Source: Massilia phyllostachyos
GTDB taxonomy: Bacteria; Pseudomonadota; Gammaproteobacteria; Burkholderiales; Burkholderiaceae_D
DNA: 64,000 nucleotides
Assembly (NCBI RefSeq): GCF_021044825.1
Contig: NZ_JAJNOC010000003.1
Location: 434,001 to 498,000 of the forward strand
Direction of reading: 5' to 3'
In this document: positions 45,081 through 53,362 of the stretch, piece after piece
How positions within the stretch are numbered: position 1 is the stretch's first letter
Layout of the letters: each line of letters opens with the position of its first letter
Translations under genes and position numbers: made by a program
The notes under the pieces: generated by a model
Told to the model about the DNA's origin: nothing
Seen by the model: the letters and a program-made list of their open reading frames with translations, nothing else
Database searches by the model: none

Positions 45081-46148
45081 TCATCGTGGTGCGCCGTGCG
45101 CCCGCACCACCTTGTGCACGAAGGCCAGCTTTTCCAGCACCGGCGGGCTGAGCGTGAAGGGATAGGAATCCGGCATCCCGATGCTGCGGTTCAGGCTATT
45201 GAGCACATAGGTCAGCGCGAACCAGTCGTGCAGGGTGTCGCCGAAGGAATCGGTCCGGGTCGGCAGGGTGACGCCGTCCAGGGTCGGCTCGCCCGGGGTG
45301 GCGGGCTTGAGCGACAGGCCACAGGCATGCGCCGTTTCCAGGGTGTCGATCATGTGCAGGTAGTGGGCCCAGGTCTCGGCCCAGTCTTCCCACGGGTGAG
45401 AGCTGGCGTAGCTGCTGACGAAGCGCGCCTCCCAGTCGGCCACCGGGCCTGCGCCATAGTGGCGCTTGAGGGCTTCGCCGTAATCCTGGCGCTCGTCGCC
45501 GAACAGGGCGCGGTATTCGTCGATCCAGGGGCTGCCCACCACCAGGCGGTCGAAATAATAGTGGCCGCTTTCGTGACGGAAGTGGCCCAGCAGCGTACGG
45601 TAACGCTCGTGCATCTGCTCGCGCGTGCGCTCGCGTTCGGCCGGGTCGGCCTCGGCGATGTTCAGGGTGATCACGCCATTGGCGTGGCCGGTCATCACGC
45701 ACTGGTCGGAGACGCCGTCTTCCAGGAACTGGAAAGCCAGACCGGTCTCGGGCTCCTGTTCCTTGCTGGCCGGCGTCAGGTCGAGCGCGGCCAGGGTGAA
45801 CAGCAGGCGGCGCTTGGCCGCCTCGAGGCGCGACCAGAGGACGCGGTTCTTTTCCGAGCCCAGGGCAGGGATGACGACGGTCAGCTGGCAGGATTCGCAC
45901 AGATCGTGCGGGTCGTCCGCGGGCAGCATCCAGTTGCAGACATTGTGCTGCACGTAGTTGGCGCATTGCTTGTAGAGCTTGCCCTCGTCCTTCTGGTTCA
46001 GGCTGCGCCACAGGCCGTCTCCGGTCTGCTCGAAGCTGTCGAGGGTGCGCCGGGCCGGCTGGTAGCCCAGCATGCTGCTGCAACGGAAGCAGAGCGTGTT
46101 TTCAAAGAAGATCTGCTGCGAACATTTATCGCAATGGAAGGTTTTCAT
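45081..46148 (-). CDS. zinc-ribbon plus putative zinc metallopeptidase
   Basis: A 355-aa protein. The N-terminus has paired cysteines CDKCSQQIFF and CFRCSS, a zinc ribbon, with further Cys pairs (CNW, CESC) at about 70-88. A metallopeptidase domain follows with HFRHESGHYYFDRLV (HExxH-like zinc site) and the conserved WEDWAETWAHYLHMIDTLETA, which holds a likely third ligand. This is the COG4307-type putative zinc-binding metallopeptidase. In related bacteria it is found with alpha-E/ATP-grasp/transglutaminase genes, so it may process the product of the ligases. Convergent with the alpha-E gene. Confidence 0.88.
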   Translation of the reverse strand: MKTFHCDKCSQQIFFENTLCFRCSSMLGYQPARRTLDSFEQTGDGLWRSLNQKDEGKLYKQCANYVQHNVCNWMLPADDPHDLCESCQLTVVIPALGSEKNRVLWSRLEAAKRRLLFTLAALDLTPASKEQEPETGLAFQFLEDGVSDQCVMTGHANGVITLNIAEADPAERERTREQMHERYRTLLGHFRHESGHYYFDRLVVGSPWIDEYRALFGDERQDYGEALKRHYGAGPVADWEARFVSSYASSHPWEDWAETWAHYLHMIDTLETAHACGLSLKPATPGEPTLDGVTLPTRTDSFGDTLHDWFALTYVLNSLNRSIGMPDSYPFTLSPPVLEKLAFVHKVVRAHGAPR

Positions 46149-46403
46149 CGTGGACGGAGTACGGGGATTGTTGGTTTTCAGCTGCCGCTAATCTAGCAGT
46201 AAATCGGAACTCCGCAGGCACGTGTCGGACAACGCCTCATATCGTGTGCGGGTTAGATCTTGTGAGCACTTGGCTGCGGAAAAGCCGATTGGTCCAGCAC
46301 AAATGCGGGCGTTACGCCTGATCGCGCTCGGGTAGGTCTTTCCGTCGCCGGGCATGATGAAGTCCGCTGCCGCTGGGGCAGGTCAGACTTCTTTGGAGAA
46401 AAC

Positions 46404-47585
46404 ATGGAATTGTTTCGACAAGGGCTGCGGCATCTGATGTTGCTGCTGCTGGCGATAAGCGGTGCGGCGATGGCGCAGACGGTCGCGCCTTCCGGCCAGG
46501 AAGCGGGCAGGGCCGGCGGGGCGCAGGTTCGATATGAGGTGGTGGAGCTGCTGCCCGGGACGATTGGGAGCTATCCGCGCATCAACGCGGCCGGGCAGGT
46601 CGCCGTGTCGATGGTGATCGGCGGGCGCACAAAGGGCTTCTTTTATGACGGCGCCGCGCTGCGGCAGCTCGGCTTTCCCGGCGGCGGCGCGGTCTATGCG
46701 AACGGCCTGAACGATGCGGGACAGGTCGCCGGCACGGCGCTGAACAAGGCCGGGGTCGAACGCGCCTTTGTCTGGAGCGCGCGCGGCGGCATGCGCGACC
46801 TGGCCGCAGGCAAGGACAGCGGATCGTCGTATGGCATGGCGATCAATGGGCGTGGCGTCGTGACCGGTTCTTTCCAGGGCGGCACGCGGCCCTTCCGCTG
46901 GAGCGCGGCTGGCGGCCTGCAGGATCTGGGCAGCACACCCGCGCCGTCGGGTGGCCGGGTGCTCAACGATGGCGGCGTGATCGCGGGCGTCAGCACCATC
47001 GACGACGAGACGACCCGGGTATTCGCCTGGACGCGGGAACGCGGCCTGATCGATATCGACACGCTCGGCAGCATCGAATCGAGCCCCGTGGCGGTCGGGG
47101 CGGGCGGCGAGGTGGCCGGCAACCGGCTCGCGTCCTGGGACGACGGCGGCGACCGCCCCTTCCTGTGGACGCAGGCGGGCGGCATGCGCGACCTCGGCAT
47201 CGGCCGCGGCAGCACGGCGTGGGTGAATGCGATGACGCCCGGCCTGCACATCGCCGGCGCCATCGGCTATCCGGATGGCCGCCAGCGCGCCATGTCCTGG
47301 ACCCGCCGCGGCGGCATGCGCGAACTCGGCGCCCTGGGCGGCCGCACCTCGGTCGCGCGCGCCGTCAACGCCAGGGGCCAGATCGTCGGCTTCGCCGAGA
47401 ACGGGGCCGGCGCCATGCGCGCCTTCGTCTGGAGCGAGAGGAATGGGATGCTCGACCTGAACCGGCTGCTGCGGCGGACGCCGCCGGGATTGGTGCTGGA
47501 GCAAGCGCTGGCGATCAACGACAGCGGCGTGATCGTCGCCAGCGCGAACACTGGGCTGGTGCTGCTCAAGCCAAGCAGTTTGTAG
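46404..47585 (+). CDS. secreted HAF-repeat protein (paralogue of 20294 gene)
   Basis: A 393-aa exported protein. GGAG lies 8 bases upstream of the start, and residues 1-25 form a signal peptide (…AISGAAMAQ). HAF units fill residues about 45-390: RAFVWSARGGMRDLAAG, RVFAWTRERGLIDIDTLG, RPFLWTQAGGMRDLG and RAFVWSERNGMLDLN. The pattern and order match the first 400 residues of the 20294 product closely (for example GLIDIDTLGS and PPGLVL..ALAIND), but there is no PKD or C-terminal domain. Its stop codon TAG lies inside the palindromic repeat that begins at 47582. Confidence 0.87.
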   Translation: MELFRQGLRHLMLLLLAISGAAMAQTVAPSGQEAGRAGGAQVRYEVVELLPGTIGSYPRINAAGQVAVSMVIGGRTKGFFYDGAALRQLGFPGGGAVYANGLNDAGQVAGTALNKAGVERAFVWSARGGMRDLAAGKDSGSSYGMAINGRGVVTGSFQGGTRPFRWSAAGGLQDLGSTPAPSGGRVLNDGGVIAGVSTIDDETTRVFAWTRERGLIDIDTLGSIESSPVAVGAGGEVAGNRLASWDDGGDRPFLWTQAGGMRDLGIGRGSTAWVNAMTPGLHIAGAIGYPDGRQRAMSWTRRGGMRELGALGGRTSVARAVNARGQIVGFAENGAGAMRAFVWSERNGMLDLNRLLRRTPPGLVLEQALAINDSGVIVASANTGLVLLKPSSL

Positions 47586-47642
47586 GGTGGGCGGTCCTCC
47601 GCCCACGCGTTCAACGACACTGTGAAATAAGGCGCATCGTCC
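47582..47642 (-). repeat. 61-base palindromic repeat, copy 2
   Basis: Read on the minus strand the unit runs from GGACGATGCGC to CCACCCTAC. It has the same length as copy 3 (53511-53571), shares the first 11 and last 32 bases exactly and differs mainly in an 18-base middle. The core forms a perfect hairpin (arms GTGGGCGG and CCGCCCAC, loop AGGA). It covers the stop codon of the HAF gene. Confidence 0.85.
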
Positions 47643-47653
47643 ATTCTCACGCT

Positions 47654-47688
47654 GCTTGAACCCGTGGGCGCGGGAGCGTCCACCCTAC
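47654..47688 (+). repeat. diverged inverted partner of copy 2
   Basis: From CTTGAACCCGTGGGCG to CCACCCTAC this is a diverged copy in the opposite orientation to 47582-47642, so the 107-base region is bounded by GTAGGGTGG and CCACCCTAC. Paired inverted units are the layout of REP/BIME-like elements. Confidence 0.65.
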
Positions 47689-47719
47689 AACAGCATAAGT
47701 GGCCGATATACCAGCCAAC

Positions 47720-48064
47720 TCAGCTCTTGCGAACGAATTCCGTCTTCAAGCTCATCGCGCCGAACCCTTCGATCTTGCAATCGATATCGTGGTCACCCTC
47801 GACCAGGCGGATGTTCTTGACCTTGGTGCCCTGCTTGACCACACCGCCACCGCCCTTGAGCTTGAGGTCCTTGATGACGGTCACCGAATCGCCGTCCTGC
47901 AGCACATTGCCGGCCGCGTCGCGCCAGACACGCGCAGTATCCTCGGCCTCTGCCTCGCCCGCGACCGGCCACTCGTGCGCGCATTCGGGGCAAACATAGT
48001 TGCCGGAGCCGTCCTCGTAGGTCAGCGTGGAGGAGCAAACGGGGCAGGACGGCAGGGAAGTCAT
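47720..48064 (-). CDS. yjdM: zinc-ribbon protein YjdM (PhnA-like)
   Basis: A 114-aa protein. The N-terminal zinc ribbon is CPVC...CPEC (residues about 7-29). The PhnA/YjdM core follows: [68 protein letters not shown], an SH3-like barrel. The length is the usual one. The name links it to phosphonate use, but the role is unclear and no phn genes are near. The start at 48064 ([10 protein letters not shown]) is preferred over upstream Mets because it fits the family N-terminus. Confidence 0.92.
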   Translation of the reverse strand: MTSLPSCPVCSSTLTYEDGSGNYVCPECAHEWPVAGEAEAEDTARVWRDAAGNVLQDGDSVTVIKDLKLKGGGGVVKQGTKVKNIRLVEGDHDIDCKIEGFGAMSLKTEFVRKS

Positions 48065-48174
48065 GGTGATCAATGAAGGACGAAGACGAAAAATAGGAAG
48101 GTAAAACGTTCTATTGTACGCTGAAGGCGCCAGGGAGCAGCAAGTCGCAGATTCCAGTAAGGGCAGCGGCAAAT

Positions 48175-48203
48175 AAAAACGCCAACCTGAATGGGTTGGC
48201 GTT
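48175..48203 (-). terminator. second tandem terminator downstream of tRNA-Phe
   Basis: A 10-base perfect stem AACGCCAACC/GGTTGGCGTT with a 6-base loop is followed, on the minus strand, by a T run (A run 48171-48179 on the plus strand). Confidence 0.8.
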
Positions 48204-48225
48204 CGAAACAGCTTTCAGCGCATAC

Positions 48226-48252
48226 AAAAACGCCAACCGCATGGGTTGGCGT
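48226..48252 (-). terminator. first tandem terminator downstream of tRNA-Phe
   Basis: The 9-base stem ACGCCAACC/GGTTGGCGT with a 5-base loop is followed by TTTTT on the minus strand. Stem sequence and T run are almost the same as in the 48175 terminator, so the unit looks duplicated. It starts 16 bases past the tRNA 3' end. Confidence 0.85.
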
Positions 48253-48267
48253 GATGCAAAATCTTCT

Positions 48268-48343
48268 TGGTGGCCCGGGGCGGAATCGAACCACCGACAC
48301 AAGGATTTTCAATCCTCTGCTCTACCAACTGAGCTACCAGGCC
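48268..48343 (-). tRNA. tRNA-Phe (anticodon GAA)
   Basis: A complete 76-base cloverleaf with encoded CCA. The acceptor stem is GGCCTGG/CCGGGCC, the D arm GCTC...GAGC, and the anticodon stem GAGGA/TCCTT with loop TTGAAAA, giving anticodon GAA. The T arm is GGTGG-TTCGATT-CCGCC. All stems pair (one G-T in the acceptor and one in the anticodon stem). It is a single tRNA, followed by two terminators. Confidence 0.97.
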
Positions 48344-48353
48344 AAGGGCTTGC

Positions 48354-48359
48354 ATTCTA
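48354..48359 (-). promoter_or_regulatory. candidate -10 box for tRNA-Phe
   Basis: TAGAAT on the minus strand lies 11 bases from the tRNA 5' end, the right place for a -10 hexamer. The -35 region at 17-base spacing (TTCCGC) is poor. Confidence 0.45.
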
Positions 48360-48400
48360 GCACAAGCATTGAAGTGGCGGAAGACCCTGAGGAAACTTGA

Positions 48401-48943
48401 TCAAGGGGCCTGCCTGGTCGGCACCAGGCGTTTCATGTCCAGCCCTTGCGCCGCCAGCCGTTTCAACAGGGCGTCGTAGGCAGCCGGATCGACCGTGGGC
48501 GTGCGCGACAGGATCCACAGGTACTCGCGCTTCGGCTCGCTGACCGCGGCCAGGGTGTAGCCGGCGTCCAGGTCGATCACCCAGTAGTCGCCCCAGACCA
48601 TCGGCAGGAAGGACATGATCGCGGGCGCGAAGCGCACTTCCAGCTTGGGCGAGGCGGGTCCTTCCGGCTGACGCGCCACGCCCTCGGCGACCTCGTTGTC
48701 GCCATCCTTGCGGCGGCAGCGGTTGACGACGTCGACGCGGCCGTCCGGGCGCGCGCTGTAGGTGGCGGTGGTGTAGCCGACGCACTTGTCCTGGAACGAA
48801 TTCGGGAACTTGGCGATCTCGTACCAAGTGCCGGCGTAGCGCTTGAGGTCGAGGGAAGGGATGGTGGCGAGCGGTTCGGCGGCGCAGGCCTGGGCGGAGA
48901 GAAGCAGGGCCAGTGCCGGCGCTGCGAACAAGGCGGTCTTCAT
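48401..48943 (-). CDS. blc: bacterial lipocalin (Blc-like)
   Basis: A 180-aa exported protein. The start at 48943 has GGGAGC upstream and opens a signal peptide (MKTALFAAPALALLLSAQACA). The lipocalin signature GTWYEIAKFPNSFQ (about 37-50) is followed by the strands VGYTTATYSARPDGRVDVVNRCRR and YLWILSRTP near the end. Bacterial lipocalins bind fatty acids or lysophospholipids, often as envelope-stress proteins. A Cys in the signal region (SAQAC) could act as a lipobox (S-A-Q-A-C is imperfect), so lipid anchoring is possible but uncertain. Confidence 0.93.
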   Translation of the reverse strand: MKTALFAAPALALLLSAQACAAEPLATIPSLDLKRYAGTWYEIAKFPNSFQDKCVGYTTATYSARPDGRVDVVNRCRRKDGDNEVAEGVARQPEGPASPKLEVRFAPAIMSFLPMVWGDYWVIDLDAGYTLAAVSEPKREYLWILSRTPTVDPAAYDALLKRLAAQGLDMKRLVPTRQAP

Positions 48944-49032
48944 GGGTGCTCCCGGAAATGGTCGAGCACCTATCCTAGCGGTCCGGCCCGCCGCGCGCCG
49001 CACGCCAGCAAGCCGGGCGGCAGACTACGCGC

Positions 49033-49518
49033 CTAGCCGCGCGCCGCCGCCCGCTCCGCATGCTGGCGCTCGAGCGCCAGGCGCGCCGCCTTGCGGCCCT
49101 TGGCTTCCTCGTGGCGGCGTTCCTCGTCCGGCGTCGACGGGGTCAGTGGCGGCACCGCCACCGGCTTGCGGTCGTCGTCCACCGCGACCATCGTGAAGAA
49201 GCAGCTGTTCACATGGCGCACCACCTTCGAGCGGATGTCCTCGGCGATCACTTTGATGCCGATCTCCATCGAGCTGCGGCCGGCGTAGTTCACGGAGGCC
49301 AGGAAGGTCACCAGCTCGCCCACGTGGATCGGCTGGCGGAAGGTCACCTGGTCGACGCTCATGGTCACCACGTAGCGGCCGGCGTAGCGGCTGGCGCAGG
49401 CGTAGGCGACCTGGTCGAGCAGTTTCAGGATGGTGCCGCCGTGGACGTTACCGGAAAAGTTGGCAGTGTCCGGGGTCATCAGGACCGTCATCGACAGCTG
49501 GTGGGAGGGCAGGTTCAT
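49033..49518 (-). CDS. acyl-CoA thioesterase (YciA-type hotdog fold)
   Basis: A 161-aa protein. LMTPDTANFSGNVHGGTILKLLDQVAYACASRYAGRYVVTMSVDQVTFRQPIHVGELVTFLASVNYAGRSSMEIGIKV is the full hotdog core with the HGGxxLxxxDxxA active-site segment. It hydrolyses acyl-CoA esters of varied chain length by family knowledge. The C-terminal 30 residues are a charged helix rich in Arg and Glu. Divergent from the epsC-type gene. Confidence 0.93.
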   Translation of the reverse strand: MNLPSHQLSMTVLMTPDTANFSGNVHGGTILKLLDQVAYACASRYAGRYVVTMSVDQVTFRQPIHVGELVTFLASVNYAGRSSMEIGIKVIAEDIRSKVVRHVNSCFFTMVAVDDDRKPVAVPPLTPSTPDEERRHEEAKGRKAARLALERQHAERAAARG

Positions 49519-49671
49519 GCGGGACTCGTCGAGAAATAAGGATCGATTCTATGCTGCGCCAAAAACTTCCGCTCAGCAATAACAGTGATCGCATGTCTAA
49601 CGATGTTTTTCTTATATCGAAGTGTGATCTGAATCGTTCCCAGTCGCGCGAAGCTGGGATAGGCTCGGCCC

Positions 49672-50589
49672 ATGAACAGCGAACTCCCCACCCCGAGCGG
49701 CTCCGTGCACTGGCACCTGGGCCCGATCATCGACGCGCTGCGCACCTCGCGCGAGTCGACCCACAACATCCGCCACCATGGCCGCGTGCGCGAACTGCCG
49801 TCGCGCGAGGTCCTGATGCAAGTAGTCAACGGCGTCTCCGCGGCGCTGTTTCCGACCCATTACGGACGGCCCGACCTGAACGACGAGAGCATCGACTATT
49901 TTGTCGGCGACACCCTCCACGTCACGCTCGACCGCCTGGTGGAGCAGGTGCGGCGCGCACTGCGCTTCTCGCCGCAGTTCACGGACGCGGACGAAGGGGG
50001 GCTGGCGGAACGCGCGCAAGCGATCACGCGCGCGTTCGCGGCCAGCCTGCCGGGCATCCGCGCCCTGCTGGTGTCGGACGTGCAGGCGGCGATGGCAGGC
50101 GACCCGGCGGCCAGTTCGGTGGCCGAGATCATGCTGTGCTATCCCGGCACCATCGCCATCCTCTACCACCGCCTGGCGCACTGCCTGCACCGCCTCGGCG
50201 TGCCGTTCCTGGCGCGCCTGGCGGCCGACATCGCGCACTCGCTGACCGGCATCGACATCCACCCGGCGGCAACCATCGGCGGCAGCTTCTTCATCGACCA
50301 CGGCACCGGCGTCGTCATCGGCGAGACCGCCGTGCTGGGCGAGCGCGTGCGCCTGTACCAGGCGGTGACCCTGGGCGCCAAGCGCTTCCCGGTGGACGCG
50401 AGCGGCGCCCTGGTGAAGGGCACGCCGCGCCACCCGATCGTCGAGGACGACGTCGTCATCTACGCCGGCGCCACCATCCTGGGACGCATCACGGTGGGCG
50501 CCGGCTCGACCATCGGCGGCAATGTCTGGCTGACCCAGAGCGTGCCGCCAGGGAGCAATGTGTCGCAGGCGCAGATGCGCAATACATGA
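49672..50589 (+). CDS. epsC: serine O-acetyltransferase, EpsC type
   Basis: A 305-aa enzyme making O-acetylserine from serine and acetyl-CoA, the step before cysteine. An N-terminal helical region (about 1-185) is followed by left-handed beta-helix repeats (about 200-300): GIDIHPAATIGGSFFIDHGTGVVIGETAVLGERVRLYQAVTLGAKRFP, then ILGRITVGAGSTIGGNVWLTQSVPPGS. The catalytic His-Asp type site (HPAATIG, DHGTGVVIG) is intact. It is longer at the N-terminus than CysE and matches the EpsC/SrpH branch. No cysK is adjacent. The small hydrolase gene follows after 42 bases. Confidence 0.92.
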   Translation: MNSELPTPSGSVHWHLGPIIDALRTSRESTHNIRHHGRVRELPSREVLMQVVNGVSAALFPTHYGRPDLNDESIDYFVGDTLHVTLDRLVEQVRRALRFSPQFTDADEGGLAERAQAITRAFAASLPGIRALLVSDVQAAMAGDPAASSVAEIMLCYPGTIAILYHRLAHCLHRLGVPFLARLAADIAHSLTGIDIHPAATIGGSFFIDHGTGVVIGETAVLGERVRLYQAVTLGAKRFPVDASGALVKGTPRHPIVEDDVVIYAGATILGRITVGAGSTIGGNVWLTQSVPPGSNVSQAQMRNT

Positions 50590-50631
50590 CGCAAGGTATA
50601 TGACGCGGCGGCGCGCTGCTATCATGGCGCG

Positions 50632-51330
50632 ATGTCCATCTTCCTTGTACCCGGCTATATGGCCGACGAAGCACTCTGGGACGACATGGCCGATGGCCTG
50701 GCGCCCTTCGGGCCCACGGTCCATGCCGACCTGCGTCACGATCCGACCATCGAGGCGATGGCGCAGCGCGCCGTGGCCGATGCGCCGGACAGCTTCATCC
50801 TGGTCGGTTTTTCGATGGGCGGCTACGTCGCCCGCGAGATCGCGCGGCTGGCGCCGGAGCGCGTGCGCGCGCTGGTGCTGATCGCGACGTCGTCGCGCGC
50901 GGATACGCCGTCATTGCGCAAGAGCCGCGGCACGGTCGGCGCCGCCGCGGCGTCGGTGTCCTTTTCGGGCTTGAGCCGCACGGCGATCGCCACCTCCCTG
51001 CATCCGGACCAGGCGCACAACGAGGCGCTGATCGAGCGCGTGCGCGCCATGGGCGTGCGCCTGGGCGGCGAGGTGTTCCGGCGCCAGTCAGCCATCGTGC
51101 GTGCGGGCGACGGCGAGCGATTGGGCGAGATTCGCTGCCCGACGCTGGTGATCGCGGCGGGGCATGACCGGCTGCGCAGCCGGGAGGAATCGGAGGAACT
51201 GCGGGTGGGGATTCCGGGGGCGGAGCTCGCGGTGATCGAGGACAGCGGGCACATGGTGCCGATCGAGGCGCCGGAGGCGCTGCTCGATGTCATGGCGCCG
51301 TGGCTGGAACGGGTGACGGCTGCGCGTTGA
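50632..51330 (+). CDS. alpha/beta hydrolase
   Basis: A 232-aa protein. The nucleophile elbow is VGFSMGGYVA (S61), the acid lies in LVIAAGHDRL, and the histidine in IEDSGHMVPIEAPEALL. LVPGYMADEALWDDM near the start gives the oxyanion-hole strand. All triad parts are in order. The substrate is unknown; the short cap region suggests a small ester or lactone. It probably shares a transcript with epsC upstream. Confidence 0.9.
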   Translation: MSIFLVPGYMADEALWDDMADGLAPFGPTVHADLRHDPTIEAMAQRAVADAPDSFILVGFSMGGYVAREIARLAPERVRALVLIATSSRADTPSLRKSRGTVGAAAASVSFSGLSRTAIATSLHPDQAHNEALIERVRAMGVRLGGEVFRRQSAIVRAGDGERLGEIRCPTLVIAAGHDRLRSREESEELRVGIPGAELAVIEDSGHMVPIEAPEALLDVMAPWLERVTAAR

Positions 51331-51417
51331 GCAGTCTGGACGCGGACAGAAATTGGGCACTGGCCTCCGCCGGTGCGACGGTCTTCTGGTCAACAATGGA
51401 ATGACGTTGACGCGGGA

Positions 51418-52314
51418 TCAGGCGCGTGCCTCGGCTGTCGCGGCCCAGCTGCGCAGGCCACGGATTGCTTCCTCTTTCATCTTCGCTTCGATCTCGATGT
51501 AGGGCGCGCTCAGGTAGGATGACGGCATCACCTCGATCAGGTCCGAATGCTGACGGTCGTTGAACCCTTCGCGCCCGTTCGAGATATGCACCAGCTGGTG
51601 CGCGGGATTGAGCCAGGTTTCGCGCGCCTTCAGCACCATCTCCCCCACGCTTGGATGCTCGTAGCTGTCGAGCTTGTCGTGCACCACGTGGTGGTGGGCG
51701 TCGAACACCATCGGCACGCCGGCGCGCATGCAGATGTCGTGGATCTCGTCGGCGCCGTAGGCGTATTCGTCGTTCTCCAGCCCCAGGCGGCAGCGGATGC
51801 CGTCCGGCAGCTCGGCGATGCGCTCGACCAGGGCGTCGGCGCGGTTTCCCTTGCCGCCGTGGATTTCCAGCAGCGCCCAGCCCGAACGCGGCTGCTCCAG
51901 CAAGTCCATGATGTCGGCGTGCATCTGCAGGATCTTGACGCTGTTCGCCACCACCCCGTCCGAATCCGAGCTGAGCACCACGAACTGGTCCGGATGCATC
52001 ACCAGCCGGATGCCGCGCTCGGTCGCGCGCCGGCCCGAACGCGCCAGCGTCGCGGCGAACGGCGCCAGCACCTCGCGTCCAATGTCCTCGTCGGCGAAGG
52101 GAAAGATCGAGGAGGGCAGGCGGTACAGGCCGATGCCTTCGGCCTCGCAGTAGCGCATGGCGTTGTCGAAGGTGTGGATATTGTCGCGGTACAGGTCTTC
52201 CAGCAGCTTGCGCTGGGCGTCGAGGCTGTGTTCGAGGAGGCGCTTGCGGGTCACCGTGCGGTAGCGGACGTCCTTCGACGCGGTGATGCACACGAGTCCG
52301 AGATGTGGTTGCAT
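51418..52314 (-). CDS. uvsE: UV damage endonuclease UvsE
   Basis: A 298-aa TIM-barrel DNA-repair enzyme that nicks DNA 5' of UV photoproducts and other lesions. LGLVCITASKDVRYRTVTRKRLL opens the family pattern. Metal-ligand segments are present: IRLVMHPDQFVVLSS, ALLEIHGGKGN, CRLGLENDEYAYG, VFDAHHHVVHDKLD and HISNGREG. Its length is normal. It is monocistronic, convergent with the hydrolase gene. Confidence 0.95.
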   Translation of the reverse strand: MQPHLGLVCITASKDVRYRTVTRKRLLEHSLDAQRKLLEDLYRDNIHTFDNAMRYCEAEGIGLYRLPSSIFPFADEDIGREVLAPFAATLARSGRRATERGIRLVMHPDQFVVLSSDSDGVVANSVKILQMHADIMDLLEQPRSGWALLEIHGGKGNRADALVERIAELPDGIRCRLGLENDEYAYGADEIHDICMRAGVPMVFDAHHHVVHDKLDSYEHPSVGEMVLKARETWLNPAHQLVHISNGREGFNDRQHSDLIEVMPSSYLSAPYIEIEAKMKEEAIRGLRSWAATAEARA

Positions 52315-52429
52315 GGTCTGCTCTTCCTTGCGGTTTGCTGTCGGGCCAGTCTAGCGCAGGGTGGATTTTCGAGCGGTACGGCACGCCTCGCTGTGCGGGT
52401 CGGAAACGGGACGCGGGCTTTACGCCGGC

Positions 52430-53287
52430 TCAGCGCGGCGCGGCGAACACCTGGGTCCAGTAGACCAGGCCGCTGCGCCGCTCGGCCGCGATGCCATAGG
52501 CGGCGCCCATCTCGGTGAAGCCGGGGTTCATGATGTTGGCGCAATGGCCCGGACTCTCCAGCCAGCCGGCCACGGCCTCGGCCGGCGAGCTCTGGCCGAA
52601 CGCGATGTTCTCGCCGACCCGGCCCCACTGGTAGCCTGCGCGCGTGGCGCGTTGGGCGACCTGGCTGCCGTCCTTCGCCTTGTGGTTGAAGTAGCGCTTG
52701 GCCGCCATGTCGCGGCTGTGGCCGAGCGCGGCCTGGCCCAGGGCCGGGTTCCAGCGCACCGGCGGGGCCGGCCCGAAGCGCTGCTCACCGCAGCTGCGCG
52801 CGCTGGCGCGGGCCGCGTTGACGCCCGCCAGGATCGCCTGGCCCGCATCCTGCCAGTCGGGGAAGGTTTCGGTCGGCAACGGCGGCGCAGCGCGCGCCAG
52901 CACCACGGTCCATTCATTGCCTTCGCGGTAGCTGCCGACGGCCGAAAAGCCGGGGCTGAGCAGGGTGCTGCAGTATTTTTCCTGCAGCACGGTCATGGCT
53001 TCCTGGGCGGTGTGCGGACCGGTGACGCTGATCGCTTCGGCATGGTCGGCCGCGAAGCCGGCGCGTTCCAGCGCCAGTTCGATGAAGGCGCCCGGCCCGA
53101 TGCGCACGCGCGACAGGGCCACCGGCTCGGCCAGCAGGGCCGCGGGCGTGGCCGGACCGCCGCGGCAGGCGCCGGGCGCGGCGCGGTAGGCATTCACCAT
53201 GGCGCCCAGTTCGCTGGCCTGGACCGGCGCCGCACTCGCGCCGGCGGCGGACAGCAGCAGGAGGGCGGTCGACAGATGTGCTTGCAA
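52430..53287 (-). CDS. secreted CAP-domain (SCP/PR1) protein, TTG start
   Basis: A 285-aa exported protein. The start codon appears to be TTG, 7 bases after GGAAG, because translation from there gives a good signal peptide (LSTALLLLSAAGASA) and no in-frame ATG precedes it. The N-terminal half (about 25-145) is unassigned. Residues about 150-285 form a CAP domain: HSRDMAAKRYFNHKAKDGSQVAQRATRAGYQWGRVGENIAFG and WLESPGHCANIMNPGFTEMGAAYG. Family members act outside the cell; the role here is unknown. A terminator-like hairpin lies 75 bases upstream. Confidence 0.87.
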   Translation of the reverse strand: MQAHLSTALLLLSAAGASAAPVQASELGAMVNAYRAAPGACRGGPATPAALLAEPVALSRVRIGPGAFIELALERAGFAADHAEAISVTGPHTAQEAMTVLQEKYCSTLLSPGFSAVGSYREGNEWTVVLARAAPPLPTETFPDWQDAGQAILAGVNAARASARSCGEQRFGPAPPVRWNPALGQAALGHSRDMAAKRYFNHKAKDGSQVAQRATRAGYQWGRVGENIAFGQSSPAEAVAGWLESPGHCANIMNPGFTEMGAAYGIAAERRSGLVYWTQVFAAPR

Positions 53288-53362
53288 GATGGTGCTTCCT
53301 CGTCGGGCATGGCCATCGCCATGCTGAATATGAAATTGACAGGAAAGAAAGACGTGTAGAAA

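Noticed and set aside
51290-52384. 364-codon minus-strand frame overlapping uvsE
   Set aside because: Arg/Pro-rich frame shadow; the UvsE motifs lie in the other phase.
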